Origin: Favolaschia claudopus
Taxonomy: Eukaryota > Basidiomycota > Agaricomycetes > Agaricales > Mycenaceae
DNA length: 64,000 nucleotides
Direction: 5' to 3'
NCBI GenBank assembly: GCA_037176885.1
Contig: JAWWNJ010000121.1
Span: forward strand, 558,001-622,000
A model generated the notes under the pieces. It did no database searches and was not told where the DNA came from. It worked only from the letters and a program-made list of their open reading frames with translations. Position 1 is the stretch's first letter, and each line of letters starts with the position of its first letter. A program made the translations under genes and the position numbers. Positions 46,362 to 57,219 of this stretch are shown one piece after another.

Positions 46362-47447
46362 CTATATATTGCCGAGATTCATGGGGGCATGTCTCATCCA
46401 AATCCTGTCCTTGTCCGATATAAGATAATGAGAAGCTGGTATTGAACTGCGTTCACCGGGAAGCTCTAATCGAAAGAGGGCAAACACACCATCAATCTTC
46501 CCATCACGTTTGGCGGCGATGAACTTGTCAGCAACCGCCCAATCATCTTCGCCATTGACTGCTCCATAATACCATGGGAGAACGAGACTGTAATGGTAGG
46601 CCATACACACCAACCGATCATCGGGAGAAAGAGGTTGGATGGCCGCCAGCCTGGTACTACCGTCGGCTCGAAAGAGAATGCATTTCAGACGCTCGATGAC
46701 CCGAACGGCAGCGTGCAGCACTGGGACATCCGCAGTGCTGGCGAATGCGATGTGTGTGAGGGATGGAGCCTGAGCCAGGTCTTGGCCGATGCGGAAGATG
46801 ATCGGTTTATAATTTTGGAGCAGCTCGAGATGAGTGATGTTTCGAAAAAGTGGTGACCCATAGTCAACTGGGTTCGGATAGAAAAGCAAGCCAGCCGCTA
46901 CCGTAAGACGGCGCAGATGGCGCAGCTCGCAGAGGCGTGGCAGGTAGGCTGGGCTAAGCTGGCGGCGGCCGCTCATGAGGTATAAGTCCGTGACGTGGGA
47001 GCAGGCTGACAGGACGAGGAGATCGAAGATTTTGGCGTGCTGTTCGATAGCGACGTTGAGAATCAGTCTCTTGATCGAGCGCAGAAATGATGGAGGTTTG
47101 GTGGATATCAAGCTAAGCATAGCTTCAATGCGTATTCTCCGAAGTTCACCAACGGGGCCGTCGGGAAGAGTGTTCGGGTTGTATACAGCGACGAACAGAA
47201 ATTGGTATAAGACCGGTTCAAGCCTGGACAACGGCCGTTGGTCAATAGCGGCATCGACACGCAACTTCAAGGGATGGTACCATTGCTTCACCCGCCAGGC
47301 AACGCGCATGTAGCGCGGGATTTCACCTCTAGCATTATGAGCTGCGAGCTCAAACACGACACGTTCTAGGTCAATGGGGAGTTTTGGGGTGGCACAGATT
47401 TCTGGATGAGCTAGGATGTGCATGAGAGCAGATGAGAGCCCCGACAA
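46362..47447 (-). CDS. Unknown 361-aa protein (F-box-adjacent Agaricomycete type)
   Basis: Single long ORF starting MSGLSSALMHILAHPEICAT and ending PMNLGNI at TAG 46362. It contains IDLERVVFELAAHNARGEIP, a domain-like start seen in basidiomycete proteins related to F-box/LRR genes. Leucine-rich middle pieces follow (LRHLRRLTVAAGLLF, LFRNITHLELLQNY, PSLTHIAFAST). No catalytic motif was seen. The lack of introns contrasts with its neighbours. Function unknown; a scaffold or receptor role would be inference. Confidence 0.7.
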   Translation of the reverse strand: MSGLSSALMHILAHPEICATPKLPIDLERVVFELAAHNARGEIPRYMRVAWRVKQWYHPLKLRVDAAIDQRPLSRLEPVLYQFLFVAVYNPNTLPDGPVGELRRIRIEAMLSLISTKPPSFLRSIKRLILNVAIEQHAKIFDLLVLSACSHVTDLYLMSGRRQLSPAYLPRLCELRHLRRLTVAAGLLFYPNPVDYGSPLFRNITHLELLQNYKPIIFRIGQDLAQAPSLTHIAFASTADVPVLHAAVRVIERLKCILFRADGSTRLAAIQPLSPDDRLVCMAYHYSLVLPWYYGAVNGEDDWAVADKFIAAKRDGKIDGVFALFRLELPGERSSIPASHYLISDKDRIWMRHAPMNLGNI

Positions 47448-48887
47448 TTACCAAAAGGCGACGTCCCCACCATGCCACGCGCCACACTTCTTTTTCCCAT
47501 GCAACGGCACACAGGACCGGTCTCCAAAGCGTATGCGCGAACTTTATGAAGAACGCATCCTTCGATTCAAAATTTCTGCTCGGCGCATAGAGTCAAGCCA
47601 TAGTAAGAATCCGCGGCGAGCGGCTCACCCCATGAAATCAGCGGGGATTTCCAGACAGGCCTCCTTTGCTGGCGGCACGTCATTGAATAGAGCAACTTGA
47701 ACTTCTTGAAGGACTGAATATAGGAACCTTGAACTGTTCGACAGATTCAGAATTGGCCTGCCCTCAGACTCATTCAATTGAAAGTTGCTCCGTAGCGCTC
47801 AGAGCCAAAACTAACCACCGTAGCGTGCGTTTGATGATTTCGCTGCTAATTTGAACGGACGGAAGATTGGTGATGGTGAAGAGCAAGAGCCGTTGGTGAT
47901 TGCCTACCGAGCTTTGAATTAACAAAGACAAATTTTGTTCCGGCGCTTCGTTCGCCATCTAAGAGACAACCGCTTGTGCTTGGGTGTGGGGAAGTACAGA
48001 GCGGAGGTACGCCTCGACTCTGCTCGTGCCCAGGTCGTCGGGGCCCGGGCGAAGGGGGAACGAGAATGAACCCTAACCTTCGCCCCACTAGCGGGTGTCT
48101 CGGATGGAAAAGGAAGAGAGAAACCAGAGAAGGAGAGGGTGGGTGGGGAAAAAAAATTCTTGCCAAATTATCCAAGCTGAGCTGAGGAAGTCTTCGTCGT
48201 GTCGTCGACGTGGTGGGAGAAGGAGAGAAGGTCCGATCACTACATCACTCCGCTGTCACAAAAAGTCACACAGTCACTGCGTTTCCTGTGTTCACACATG
48301 TCGATCAATCTTTCTTCTTGCCACCATCCAACCACCATCTGGCATCTGGTGAAAGACAACATCCAGAACTCATCATCATCCAGCAAGAATTGCGGTAAAT
48401 TACCGGCGTGGCTCGGACGTTTTGGCTACACTTGAGGGTCGGCGCCGAACCCAGCGTCGACATAGTGTACACGCAGCACAAAACGGCTTCAATCTCTTAG
48501 GGCTCTCCTTCACATTCCTAAAATACCGGCAAAGGTAAGTACTCTGGTCTGTGTCCTGACTATTGATTCTTACGCAAAAGAATCCAAGGCTGAGCTGTGT
48601 TTCGTCTGTTTGTGTTAACTTGCTTGTAATCGGCAAGGCTGGAAGGTAGGGTCGGAATGAAGCTTTCCAAAGTGAGTCCAAGCATCCGAGGTTCTATTCC
48701 CGAACTCCACGTCGTCGAGAACGCATAAGGCGCGAGTTCTCAGTCTGGTATCGACTTCCGCATCGTGGTATAGCTGACGAGTCCTTCTGACAGTGCATGA
48801 TTTACTTAACACTAGCGCCACCGGGTTTCGTCACTAAACTGACGTGCTCTTCGTCTTACCTCCACTTCGTCGCTCATTGAAGCTACC
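47448..48887. other. Intergenic, no supported gene
   Basis: ORFs around 47846-48435 occur on both strands in overlapping frames without motifs. The promoter of the P450 at 48888 must lie in the right end. Confidence 0.4.
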
Positions 48888-50599
48888 ATGGACGAAGTTC
48901 GGTATACTCTGGTACTTGTCAGCCTCACTCTGCTCTACGTTTCCTATCACCTCTTCCACCGCATGCGCAACGATGAATTACGAGAAATCCGGGGGCCAGC
49001 ATCACCATCGTGGATCTTCGGTATGTATTTCAAAAACCATTCACTTCCAAAGCCACCATGATGCTGAGGCGTGTATATATGCATATCCAGGCAACATGCT
49101 CCAACTCACGCTCACTCCCACTTACGGCGAGTACGAATTCGAGTGGCTCAAGAAATATGGCGCCGTATATCGCTTCAAGGGATGCTTCGGGGTAAGTCCT
49201 TTCAGCATCATGTTTGACTTCCGACTGTATCCTTCCTTCTGCAGGAAGATCGTCTGATGATCTCGGATCCCGCGGCCCTCCACACCCTCCTGAGTCGCGA
49301 ACAATTCGCTTTGGGACCTGGGATGGGGAACGGCGGTCGTCTGATATACAACGCGGGCTGTACTTGGCTTACCGATTCAGGTTAGCATTTAAATTGTATA
49401 TATTGTCAGCTCATCGACTGAGGTATCCTACCCCCTGCGTCGCAGAGAAAGACCACCAACGTCTGAGGACAGCTCTCAATGAAGGATTCACAGTCGCTGC
49501 CGTTCGGTCGTACATTCCGATTTTCGAGAGAGTTGCGCAGACGGTGTAGTGGGGTTTCTGGGTCGCCATCACTTTGGTTCTGTTTGGCACGAGCCTCTAG
49601 CGTAGATCACCTCAGCTTGTTGCGAGCTCAGTCGTGACGAGCTTGCGAGTGCGGCTGAGTGAAAGGCAAGGTAGTGACGTAAGAGTGGGCTTGTCATCAT
49701 TGACAGCTGATCCCCGATGACAGCTGTCATTCTCTTTTCTTCCTCCCGCTCTCGCGTCCGCTGCGGCGTCGACAGCACATCGTCCTCCCTCGCGCTATCA
49801 ACGGTGTTTTTGTCAAGACATTCAGACCCCTTTGGTCCTCTCTCACAGCCCATCCTCTCTCGGGCTCTTGACTTCATGTCGGGCACGTCTTGACTTCATG
49901 TCAGACATCGTCGTACACCGTACTCGATCCAGTACCAGCTCCCGTTCTCAACTCTCCGGTGCATTCCAGCTTCGCATGGGATGGAACCTAACTCCCAGCG
50001 CTTCTCTATCACATTCCAGCTCATGGCTCAACGAAGCTTCTCCTCTTTTCACATTCATTCGTTGCTCTACCTCTGTCTCGTCTATGGTGATCTCCTCAAG
50101 ACCTGATTCCGCAACTGCGCTTTGTTCGTCGAAACGCACGGGGAACTCTGGCCAGTAACATGTTAACAGAGCGCGGAGAATATCGTCATGGTGTGTCATC
50201 TACTTACTCTGTTGTTTTTTTTTCTTTCTTCGTCCTTCTCCTACTCGCTGGACTGCTACGGCGACGTTTCTGGCACTCCAATGTTGTACATCAGAGTCCT
50301 GGAATGAGGTCGCTGCGGTATGTTGTATTTAACTCCCATTGGGCCTCCTCCGTATCTCAGTCTTGCGTACGAAACTCTGTTTTCATTTGCACGACATTTG
50401 TCCGCCCATGTGGATCACCTTTGTCCTTACCATCAATTCTTCCGTTGCTATCATTGCTTTCATCATCACTATTCGCCGGTGCAGGTGTGCCCGCGGTGGA
50501 CGGTACACCTCACGATCTATTCTCTATCACCATCAGTGCAGAGATGTTCGTTCTTGACGGCGCATCTTGCGATGTAACCTATCTTCTATCCTAAGCATT

Positions 50600-52870
50600 G
50601 CATATCCTATCCTCAGTGTGATGTGTTAGTCTTCGACGGCGCATCTCATTGATCTATCTACTATCCTCTGACAGCGGAGATACATTTGTCTTTGACGACG
50701 ATCTTGCTGAACGATCCATCTTCTATCTTCGGTGAAGTTGTGTTCGCCTTTGATGGCACAATGGATCCTCTATCTCGGTGAATTTGTGCTCGTCTTTGGC
50801 GGCACAACCTAGCCTCTATCTTCGGTGAAGTTGTGTCCGTCTCTCGGCGGTGCGATGAATCCTCTATCCCGGTGAAGTTGTGCTCGTTTTTGACGGCGCG
50901 ATGGATCCTCTATCCCGGTGAAGTTGTGTCCGTCTCTCGGCGGTGCGATGAATCCTCTATCTTTGGCAGTAATAATGGGTCATAATTATGACCTGTTTCT
51001 TCTTTCAAACACACAGCTTCGCAACAAAAACGCACAGGTGAATTCAAAAAATGCACAACCCTTCCCGACGAAAAAAAATGCACAGGTAAAGTTCTACACT
51101 AAAACACACAGCCTTGCCGTGTCTACACACGGCGCACAGGCTCTTGCAGCAGACACACAAGTCCGTTCGCTGAATAACTAAGGTGATTTGAAGTTCAATT
51201 GATCTATCATCAATCCATTGATCGCCGGCCGCTTCTCACCGAGGATATTTTTTCAGATTACATAACTCACATTGTCTGGATGACTTGCTTTATGGTATCT
51301 GATGTTAGGTCCTGACCCCCATTCATTAACACAATATTTCTGATCAGCATATCTCTGACTGCCTGTCTTGCAAATTGGCAGGCCGAGATGTATCCGCCGT
51401 GCCGATGATGTGATCACTCGAATGATTCGGGTCAACATCTGTAGACACTGGGCATTTTTTGGGGGGGACCACAGAAGCTGGGGGGTAACTTGTGTATGAC
51501 ACGAGGTTGTGCATTTTTTTGTCGGAATTTATGTTGTGCTAATTTCGGGGGGAGTTCCGCATAACTGGTGAGTTTTGTTCGTTGCAACCAGGGGTGTGTA
51601 AATTTTTTGGTGAAATGGTGTCGACCAGTGTCCAAGTTCTCTATGAGGAATTATGACCCACTATTACAGCCATATCTATCCCGGTGAAGTTGTGCTCGTC
51701 TTTGACGGCGCGATCGATCCTCTATCTCGGTGACGTTGTGCTCGTCCTTGACAGCGCAATCAAGCCTCTATCCTCGGTGAAGTTGCGTTTCGTCTTTCGA
51801 CGGCGCGACTGATCCTCTATCTCGGCGAAGTTGTGGTCGTCCTTGACGGCGCAATCAAGCCTCTATCCTCGGTGAAGTTGCGTTTCGCCTTTCGACGGCG
51901 CGACTGATCCTCTATCCCGGTGAAGCTGTGTTCGTCCTTGATGACGCGGTGAATCCTCTATCTTCGGTGAAGTTGCGTTTCGCCTTTCGACGGCGCGACT
52001 GATCCTCTATCCCGGTGAAGCTGTGTTCGTCCTTGATGACGCGGTGAATCCTCTATCCCGGTGAAGTTGCGTTCGTCCTTGACGGCGCGATGGAGCCTCT
52101 ATCTCGGTGATGTTGTGTCTGTCCTTGACGGCGCGATCGATCCTCTATCTCGGTGAAGTTGTGTTCGTCTTTTGGCGACGCGACGGACTCTCTATCCTCT
52201 GACGGTGCAGGTGTGTTGGCTTTCGGCGACAATCTCACTCGAAGATCTATCTTCTATCCTCAGCGGTGCAGATGCGTTCGTCTTTGACGACGATCTCATT
52301 CAACGATCTATCCCGTGCCTCGGCACTCCATCTTTCATCGCGGGACGCCGCCCATCTTTCCTCGCATGACGATGCACCCTATCTCGTGCCTCCGTACTCT
52401 ACCATCTACCGTTGTATGCCGCCCATCTTCCTTGCATTTGTTCGTCTTCGGCGGAGCATGTCATTGAATGACCTTCCTCTATCCTTTGCGATGCAGATGC
52501 GCTTGTCATTGACGACGCGTATCTCATATCCCGAATCAACGATCTATTCTCCATCATTCTCCTGCATGCTCTATCCTCGACCCTCTATCATACCACTATT
52601 CTCTGACGGTGCAGATTCGTCCGTCTTCGACGGCGATCTCACTGAAAGAATCGACCTTCTACCCTTTGACGGTGCAGATTTGTTTGTCCTCGGACGGCAG
52701 CTCTCATTGTATCTCATTGTCCATCTATACTCTATCCTCTGCGGTGCACGTGCGCTCGCATTCACGGCGTGCATCCCACTGTATCCTCTATCCTGGATCC
52801 TTCATCCTCTGTCATCCCTAATTCAATCATGCAGCATTGTCGCTGGTACAGACGCACTCGTGATCGATGC
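50600..52870 (+). repeat. Minisatellite, about 47-bp unit with 95-bp higher-order period
   Basis: Unit approximates CCTCTATCYCGGTGAAGTTG followed by TGTTCGTCYTTGACGGCGCG and a short linker. In the best part GATCCTCTATC starts at 51716, 51811, 51905 and 52001, a 94-96 bp step made of two alternating 47-bp variants (one with GTGAAGTTGCGTTTCG). The array decays to both sides; the right part (52200-52870) keeps only GACGGTGCAGA/TTCGTCTT blocks. The ORFs it opens (such as 52266-53111) are by-products of the repeat. Confidence 0.8.
50956..51680. mobile_element. TIR element nested in the minisatellite
   Basis: 50962-51674 (713 bp). Left end TTTGGCAGTAATAATGGG and inverted right end TATGGCTGTAATAGTGGG match at most positions and continue with TCATAATT on both sides. 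TCTATC flanks both ends, but the host repeat contains the same string, so the duplication length is uncertain. The interior shows degenerate inverted blocks rich in TGCACA/A-runs and no transposase ORF. Confidence 0.65.
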
Positions 52871-55786
52871 GTACATCCTGATATGCTACCCTCATCATCC
52901 TCTTTTTGCAACACATCTATCTCATCCTCTCTCCATTCTCATGCTCGATACGTCCTCCACACATACTGAAATCCATCTCACCACCTTCTCCTTTTCTGCC
53001 GTGTTCATTCATCTTCATCCCGACCATACATCGTCATTCCGCCCATATCATAGCCTTCATACACCATTCATTTCATTCTCCTTCCATCACCCTTTCATGG
53101 CCTCTGTCTAGGGGCTCATGATGCCTTCCTCCTCTTCCTCAGCTCACGCTACCTATTGTCTCAACACTAGAGGACTCTGGCGACAACTCGGCACAGCCAA
53201 TCAATCTTGGACGCGGTGCGTCTTTAATCATCAATTTCCTTTCTCTCGTTCTCTTTCTTCACTCCCAAACTTGGGTGATTCGGGGCTATCAAGATGCCTC
53301 ATCCGTCGAGACGGCCCTTTTTCGTTCAATTTTGTTTTCATTTTCTTAGCGGTTCAAGGCTGCCGCTACTTTGCGGGCTCAACGGAGATGACTCCGTCGA
53401 GACGTCTATGTTACTCGCCCGTTTTGAGCTCGGCAGGTCTTTTTCGATGGCGGCCTCCGTGAGGGTCGTTTGAGTCTCCGGAATTGCTTTTTTCCTAAGC
53501 GATTGTGCCGTGCCTCAGTCGAGATATCTTCGTTGAGGCAGCCGTGGCTCTGGGGCATGTTGCGCTTGGTGTATCTTCAGTGTTCAGGTTCTCGCCGGCG
53601 ATCTTGCTGGTTAATTTTCTGGTTTCTTACTGCTCACTATTCCGAAGCACCTGAGGCTTTCGCGCTGGCCTGATATCATTCCCAGAAATCATCGCGTCGT
53701 CGAGATACTTATAATGTGCTACGTGCATGGTTTCCATGGTTTCTTGGGACCGCTTTGCGCGTCACTTTTTCTGTCTTTCGGCACCTCCGATTCTTCGGTA
53801 GTTGGATGCTATTACATTTGCTTCGACGGTGATCTCTCAGTCGAGATACTGAGTTTCCCGAGGCATTCCTTGTTTTCTTTCGCTTGACGCATTATCTCAA
53901 TTTTCAGCCGCTTTTGGATGAATTCTCATCTCCCCGTATCTTCCGCCTACCAAGCCTACGGGGTTCGGTGCCGTTCCACTGGCAATAACAGGGAATGTTT
54001 TCCAAACGCTGGGCTCCTGAATTTCTTTACGCCACACGATTCTGTCGTCCGCGTCACACCTCGTCCCATTTCTCTCAATCTCAATCTCCTTGCGGATCAT
54101 TGGCAGACCCACACCTGTCGAGACGGTTAGACTGTTATGACTCTCAGCTTGATGATTTTATCTCTGTCGCGATGGCGAGGTCACCGAGCCACGTTACATT
54201 CAGTTGCCTCTTCTTCAACTTATCTCTGCCTGACCGTCGTTTTGATGGACTTGATCCGTCGAGACTTCTGTGTCTCATTTATGACCTCTCTTCCTTTTGT
54301 AACGACGAGTCTGTTGGGCTTACCTCCGACGGGATGCTTTGCTCGATTATCGGGACTAGCTCTGACTTTTGGATTTGGTTTCCCTCTCTATTCTTTTCTT
54401 TCTTTCACACCGACGTCAGGGTTCGCACTAGGTGCAAGCTCAATTCACTCTGTTCCCAGCATGCTCTCTTTTTATTCCTTTTCTTTATTCCGGTACATGC
54501 TTCCTCGCGGCACACATATTGCGATCACGAAATGATGCCGCATCTCATGGAAATTCCTCGTCTTTTACGCTCACCGCCCCTGATCGCCTCGGCAACCCTG
54601 CATTTACTGTTAACACCAACTGATCTTCATTTCTTCGCTTTTGTTTTTTTTCTAGGCACCAATATTCCATCATGGACGTCCATCTCATGCTCTGATCTTC
54701 CGTGATCTTACACTCAGCCCATTTCAAGTCCTACACCGATTTCAACCAGCGTCTTGTCGCGCTATGCCTGTTCATGCTCGACTTAACTTCTTCCCCTCTC
54801 GATTTCGTGGTTCGGGACACTCCCTGCGGAATCGCCATGATCGACCGGGGTTCATGCTTTCGCAACAACGTTTGACTTTCGCGGAGCGCATTTTCATTCA
54901 CCCAATATCAACTCAATTCTTTCGCAATCATCCAGCTTTCGCTGTCTATCCAACCTTGCTTACACCTCTATGTCGATTACATCACAACTTATGGTAAACT
55001 CTTCGATCATACCGATAAACTAATCAACTCTAGATTCCCCGTCGCGTCTATCTTAGACGTTCAGACATTTCGCTCAATTCTCCATTTCATACAAGGGGTG
55101 CCACACTGGACCTCTCTGTTGTGATCCTTCGCCTCCATAGATTCTGGGTATACTCTCCAAGAGCTCGCGGTCGACGACAGTCACAATCTACCACCGGCTA
55201 CGTTCACCACGAATACTTCAATGTTGCCGGTCACATTGGCAAGCACCCTCCCCGTACACAGCACTAGTAGCACTTCGACCTCCCAGCTCTTTTAATCTTC
55301 TGCCCGGCTTCGCATCTCGTCGGGAGAACTTGAAGGATCTCTCTGCTCTGTTATCGACACACCTTTGCTTTCGATCGATATTCATCGCCACATCTGATCA
55401 GCGATCGGAGTATCACCATCTCAGCATTTTCAAATGCCGCACATTCTAGCACTACTTTTCCATTCCCTCTATCTTTCCATCCACTGGTTTCTTTTTCTGT
55501 CTCTCTCTCAGCTCTCATTTGGACCTCGGGTTCGTCTCTTGCCCTCGCGCGAGTCTTCGACTCTTAGAGCTTCGCTCCACTGGGTCGCTCGGGGTCTCAT
55601 TCCGACCCTCGGTGTCCTTTGCGTACGGTTTGGCCGCGCCTGCAGCCCACGCGGAGCGCCGGAGACGAAAGACCGCTCCCGGCCCCAGCCGCGTCGGCCA
55701 GGGCGGCCATTCCCCGCACACACCCCAAAAACCCATCTCGCCTCATCATCCTTCTCAAATCCGACGATTACGGCGACCTACCTTGC
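52871..55786. other. Non-coding interior of the expanded LTR
   Basis: No gene supported although ORFs of up to 236 codons exist; they overlap in several frames and have CT-biased composition. The heptamer GTCGAGA recurs near 53307, 53395, 53519, 53700, 53841, 54117 and 54264 at roughly 90-275-bp intervals. Confidence 0.5.
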
Positions 55787-56050
55787 CTGTAGCCATCGCT
55801 ATCGAGCCCTTTGCTAGCTATCCCGCAGGGTCTCTGGCTTCCAGACCACCACTTAGCCATTCCTCCCGGATACATCTGGTGACGAGAGTGTTATTCTTTC
55901 CCAGGAAGCGCCATTCCCGCTGCTTTTGCTTGCCTGCCGCCACGTCGACATCTGGATAGTTTTCTTCCCATTTTCTCCTGCTCCCCCGCTTCTCCTGCTC
56001 TCTCCTGTGTTCTCCTGCTCTCCTGCTGCGCTCCCGACTCCCGCTCCCGA

Positions 56051-57040
56051 ATGACCAAGAAGAACCGCAGAAAAAATACCGCGCCACCTGCGGTCACGGC
56101 TATTCTGCCCCCAAATATAGCTGCAGCGTCAACCGCTCCATCCCCTGCTCCAGCCGAAGATCTAGATATAGCATGGGAACGATTCCAGCTCACCTCCCTC
56201 TGCACTCCCGTCCCCGACACACTTGATGATCGATTCGGCGCGCTCTCTGATGTCCCCGCCGACTGTCTCGCAGCGTACCGGCAAGCGCTCGCATACGGCC
56301 AGGATATGGGCGAGGCCATTGTAGGCCAACGTTGGCTTCTCGCGCTCGGCATTGGATTACGCGCTGGCCGTGCTATGGCTGGCACCGCCGCGACTAGCAT
56401 TGACGGGGAGGCGATTGCGCGGGATGCATATGAGAAGGGTGAATTAGAGGGGAAGCGGTTGGGATTCATTGAGGGCCGTGATTTCGAGAAGGCGAAGGTC
56501 AGGAAGATGAGCGGGTTGTTTTCTGCGTGCGTTACGGTCGATATTGGTGTCGGTACTGATCCTCCAAACACACCTACCCCTTCCCCGGCTCCCGAACCTC
56601 TTCCCTCCACGCCCTCTCTACCGGCCGTGCCCCCCACTCCCACCGCTCCGCCTCTGGACGTACCCCCTGCGCCGCCTCTGTCACCCGTCGATTGGGCCGC
56701 CGACATCGCGCTCACCGAGGAGGTCGGCGTTCCGAGTCCTCGCCTGTGTTCTCCACCTCGCGACCTTTCCGTCCTTCGTTCCGACACGACCTCGAAGCCG
56801 TTTTGTTCGCTTCAGCATCGTGCTCGCCGCACCCGTCGCACGCCCCGTCGCCCCACGTTTTCATCCTCGTACCGCCCTCGCCATTCGTACAAGACCGCTG
56901 CGCCACGCTCAGACCGTGATTTTGCTCACCCCAGCCGACTTGATTGGGACCGGGATCCGACTCTCCAAGGTTTAGGTCGTGTTCTTCGCATGTTGGGCTG
57001 GGTTCAGGAGGGGGCCCAAGCGACGAGGACGTCGCTTTAG
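56051..57040 (+). CDS. Single ORF of the LTR element, possibly gag-derived
   Basis: 329 codons starting MTKKNRRKNTAPPAVTAILP. Basic N-terminus, then a helical segment (AAYRQALAYGQDMGEAIVG, LLALGIGLRAGRAMAG, AYEKGELEGKRLGFIEGRDF). A Pro-rich linker and an Arg-rich C-terminal part follow, ending in TAG just before the polypurine tract. No CCHC knuckle, protease or polymerase motif was seen. A structural, gag-like role in a non-autonomous element is inference; a captured host fragment is the alternative. It is the only long ORF in the internal domain and occupies most of it, which argues that it is kept. Confidence 0.55.
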   Translation: MTKKNRRKNTAPPAVTAILPPNIAAASTAPSPAPAEDLDIAWERFQLTSLCTPVPDTLDDRFGALSDVPADCLAAYRQALAYGQDMGEAIVGQRWLLALGIGLRAGRAMAGTAATSIDGEAIARDAYEKGELEGKRLGFIEGRDFEKAKVRKMSGLFSACVTVDIGVGTDPPNTPTPSPAPEPLPSTPSLPAVPPTPTAPPLDVPPAPPLSPVDWAADIALTEEVGVPSPRLCSPPRDLSVLRSDTTSKPFCSLQHRARRTRRTPRRPTFSSSYRPRHSYKTAAPRSDRDFAHPSRLDWDRDPTLQGLGRVLRMLGWVQEGAQATRTSL

Positions 57041-57055
57041 GTTTGGGTGGGCAGA

Positions 57056-57219
57056 TGTAGTGGGGTTTCTGGGTCGCCATCACTTTGGTTCTGTTTGGCA
57101 CGAGCCTCTAGCGTAGATCACCTCAGCTTGTCTGTAGCCATCGCTATCGAGCCCTTTGCTAGCTATCCCGCAGGGTCTCTGGCTTCCAGACCACCACTTA
57201 GCCATTCCTCCCGGATACA
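57056..57219 (+). repeat. 3' LTR (164 bp)
   Basis: TGTAGTGGGG ... GGATACA. Composed of the 76-bp block and the 88-bp block that bracket the expanded 5' LTR, joined directly at CTTGT|CTGTAG (57131/57132). Confidence 0.88.

Larger units (their letters stand above)
49545..55874 (+). repeat. 5' LTR, expanded (6.3 kb)
   Basis: Begins and ends with the two blocks of the 164-bp 3' LTR. The intervening 49621-55786 carries a minisatellite, a nested TIR element and non-coding CT-rich DNA. Either the original LTR was long (LARD-like) and the 3' copy lost its middle, or other DNA entered the 5' copy. A CTTG microhomology sits near both breakpoints. Confidence 0.75.

Noticed and set aside
52266..53111. 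281-codon ORF in the minisatellite
   Set aside because: Open only because the repeat unit lacks stops in that frame; composition follows the repeat.
53995..54705. 236-codon ORF in the expanded LTR
   Set aside because: Low-complexity CT-driven composition, overlaps other open frames, no domain.
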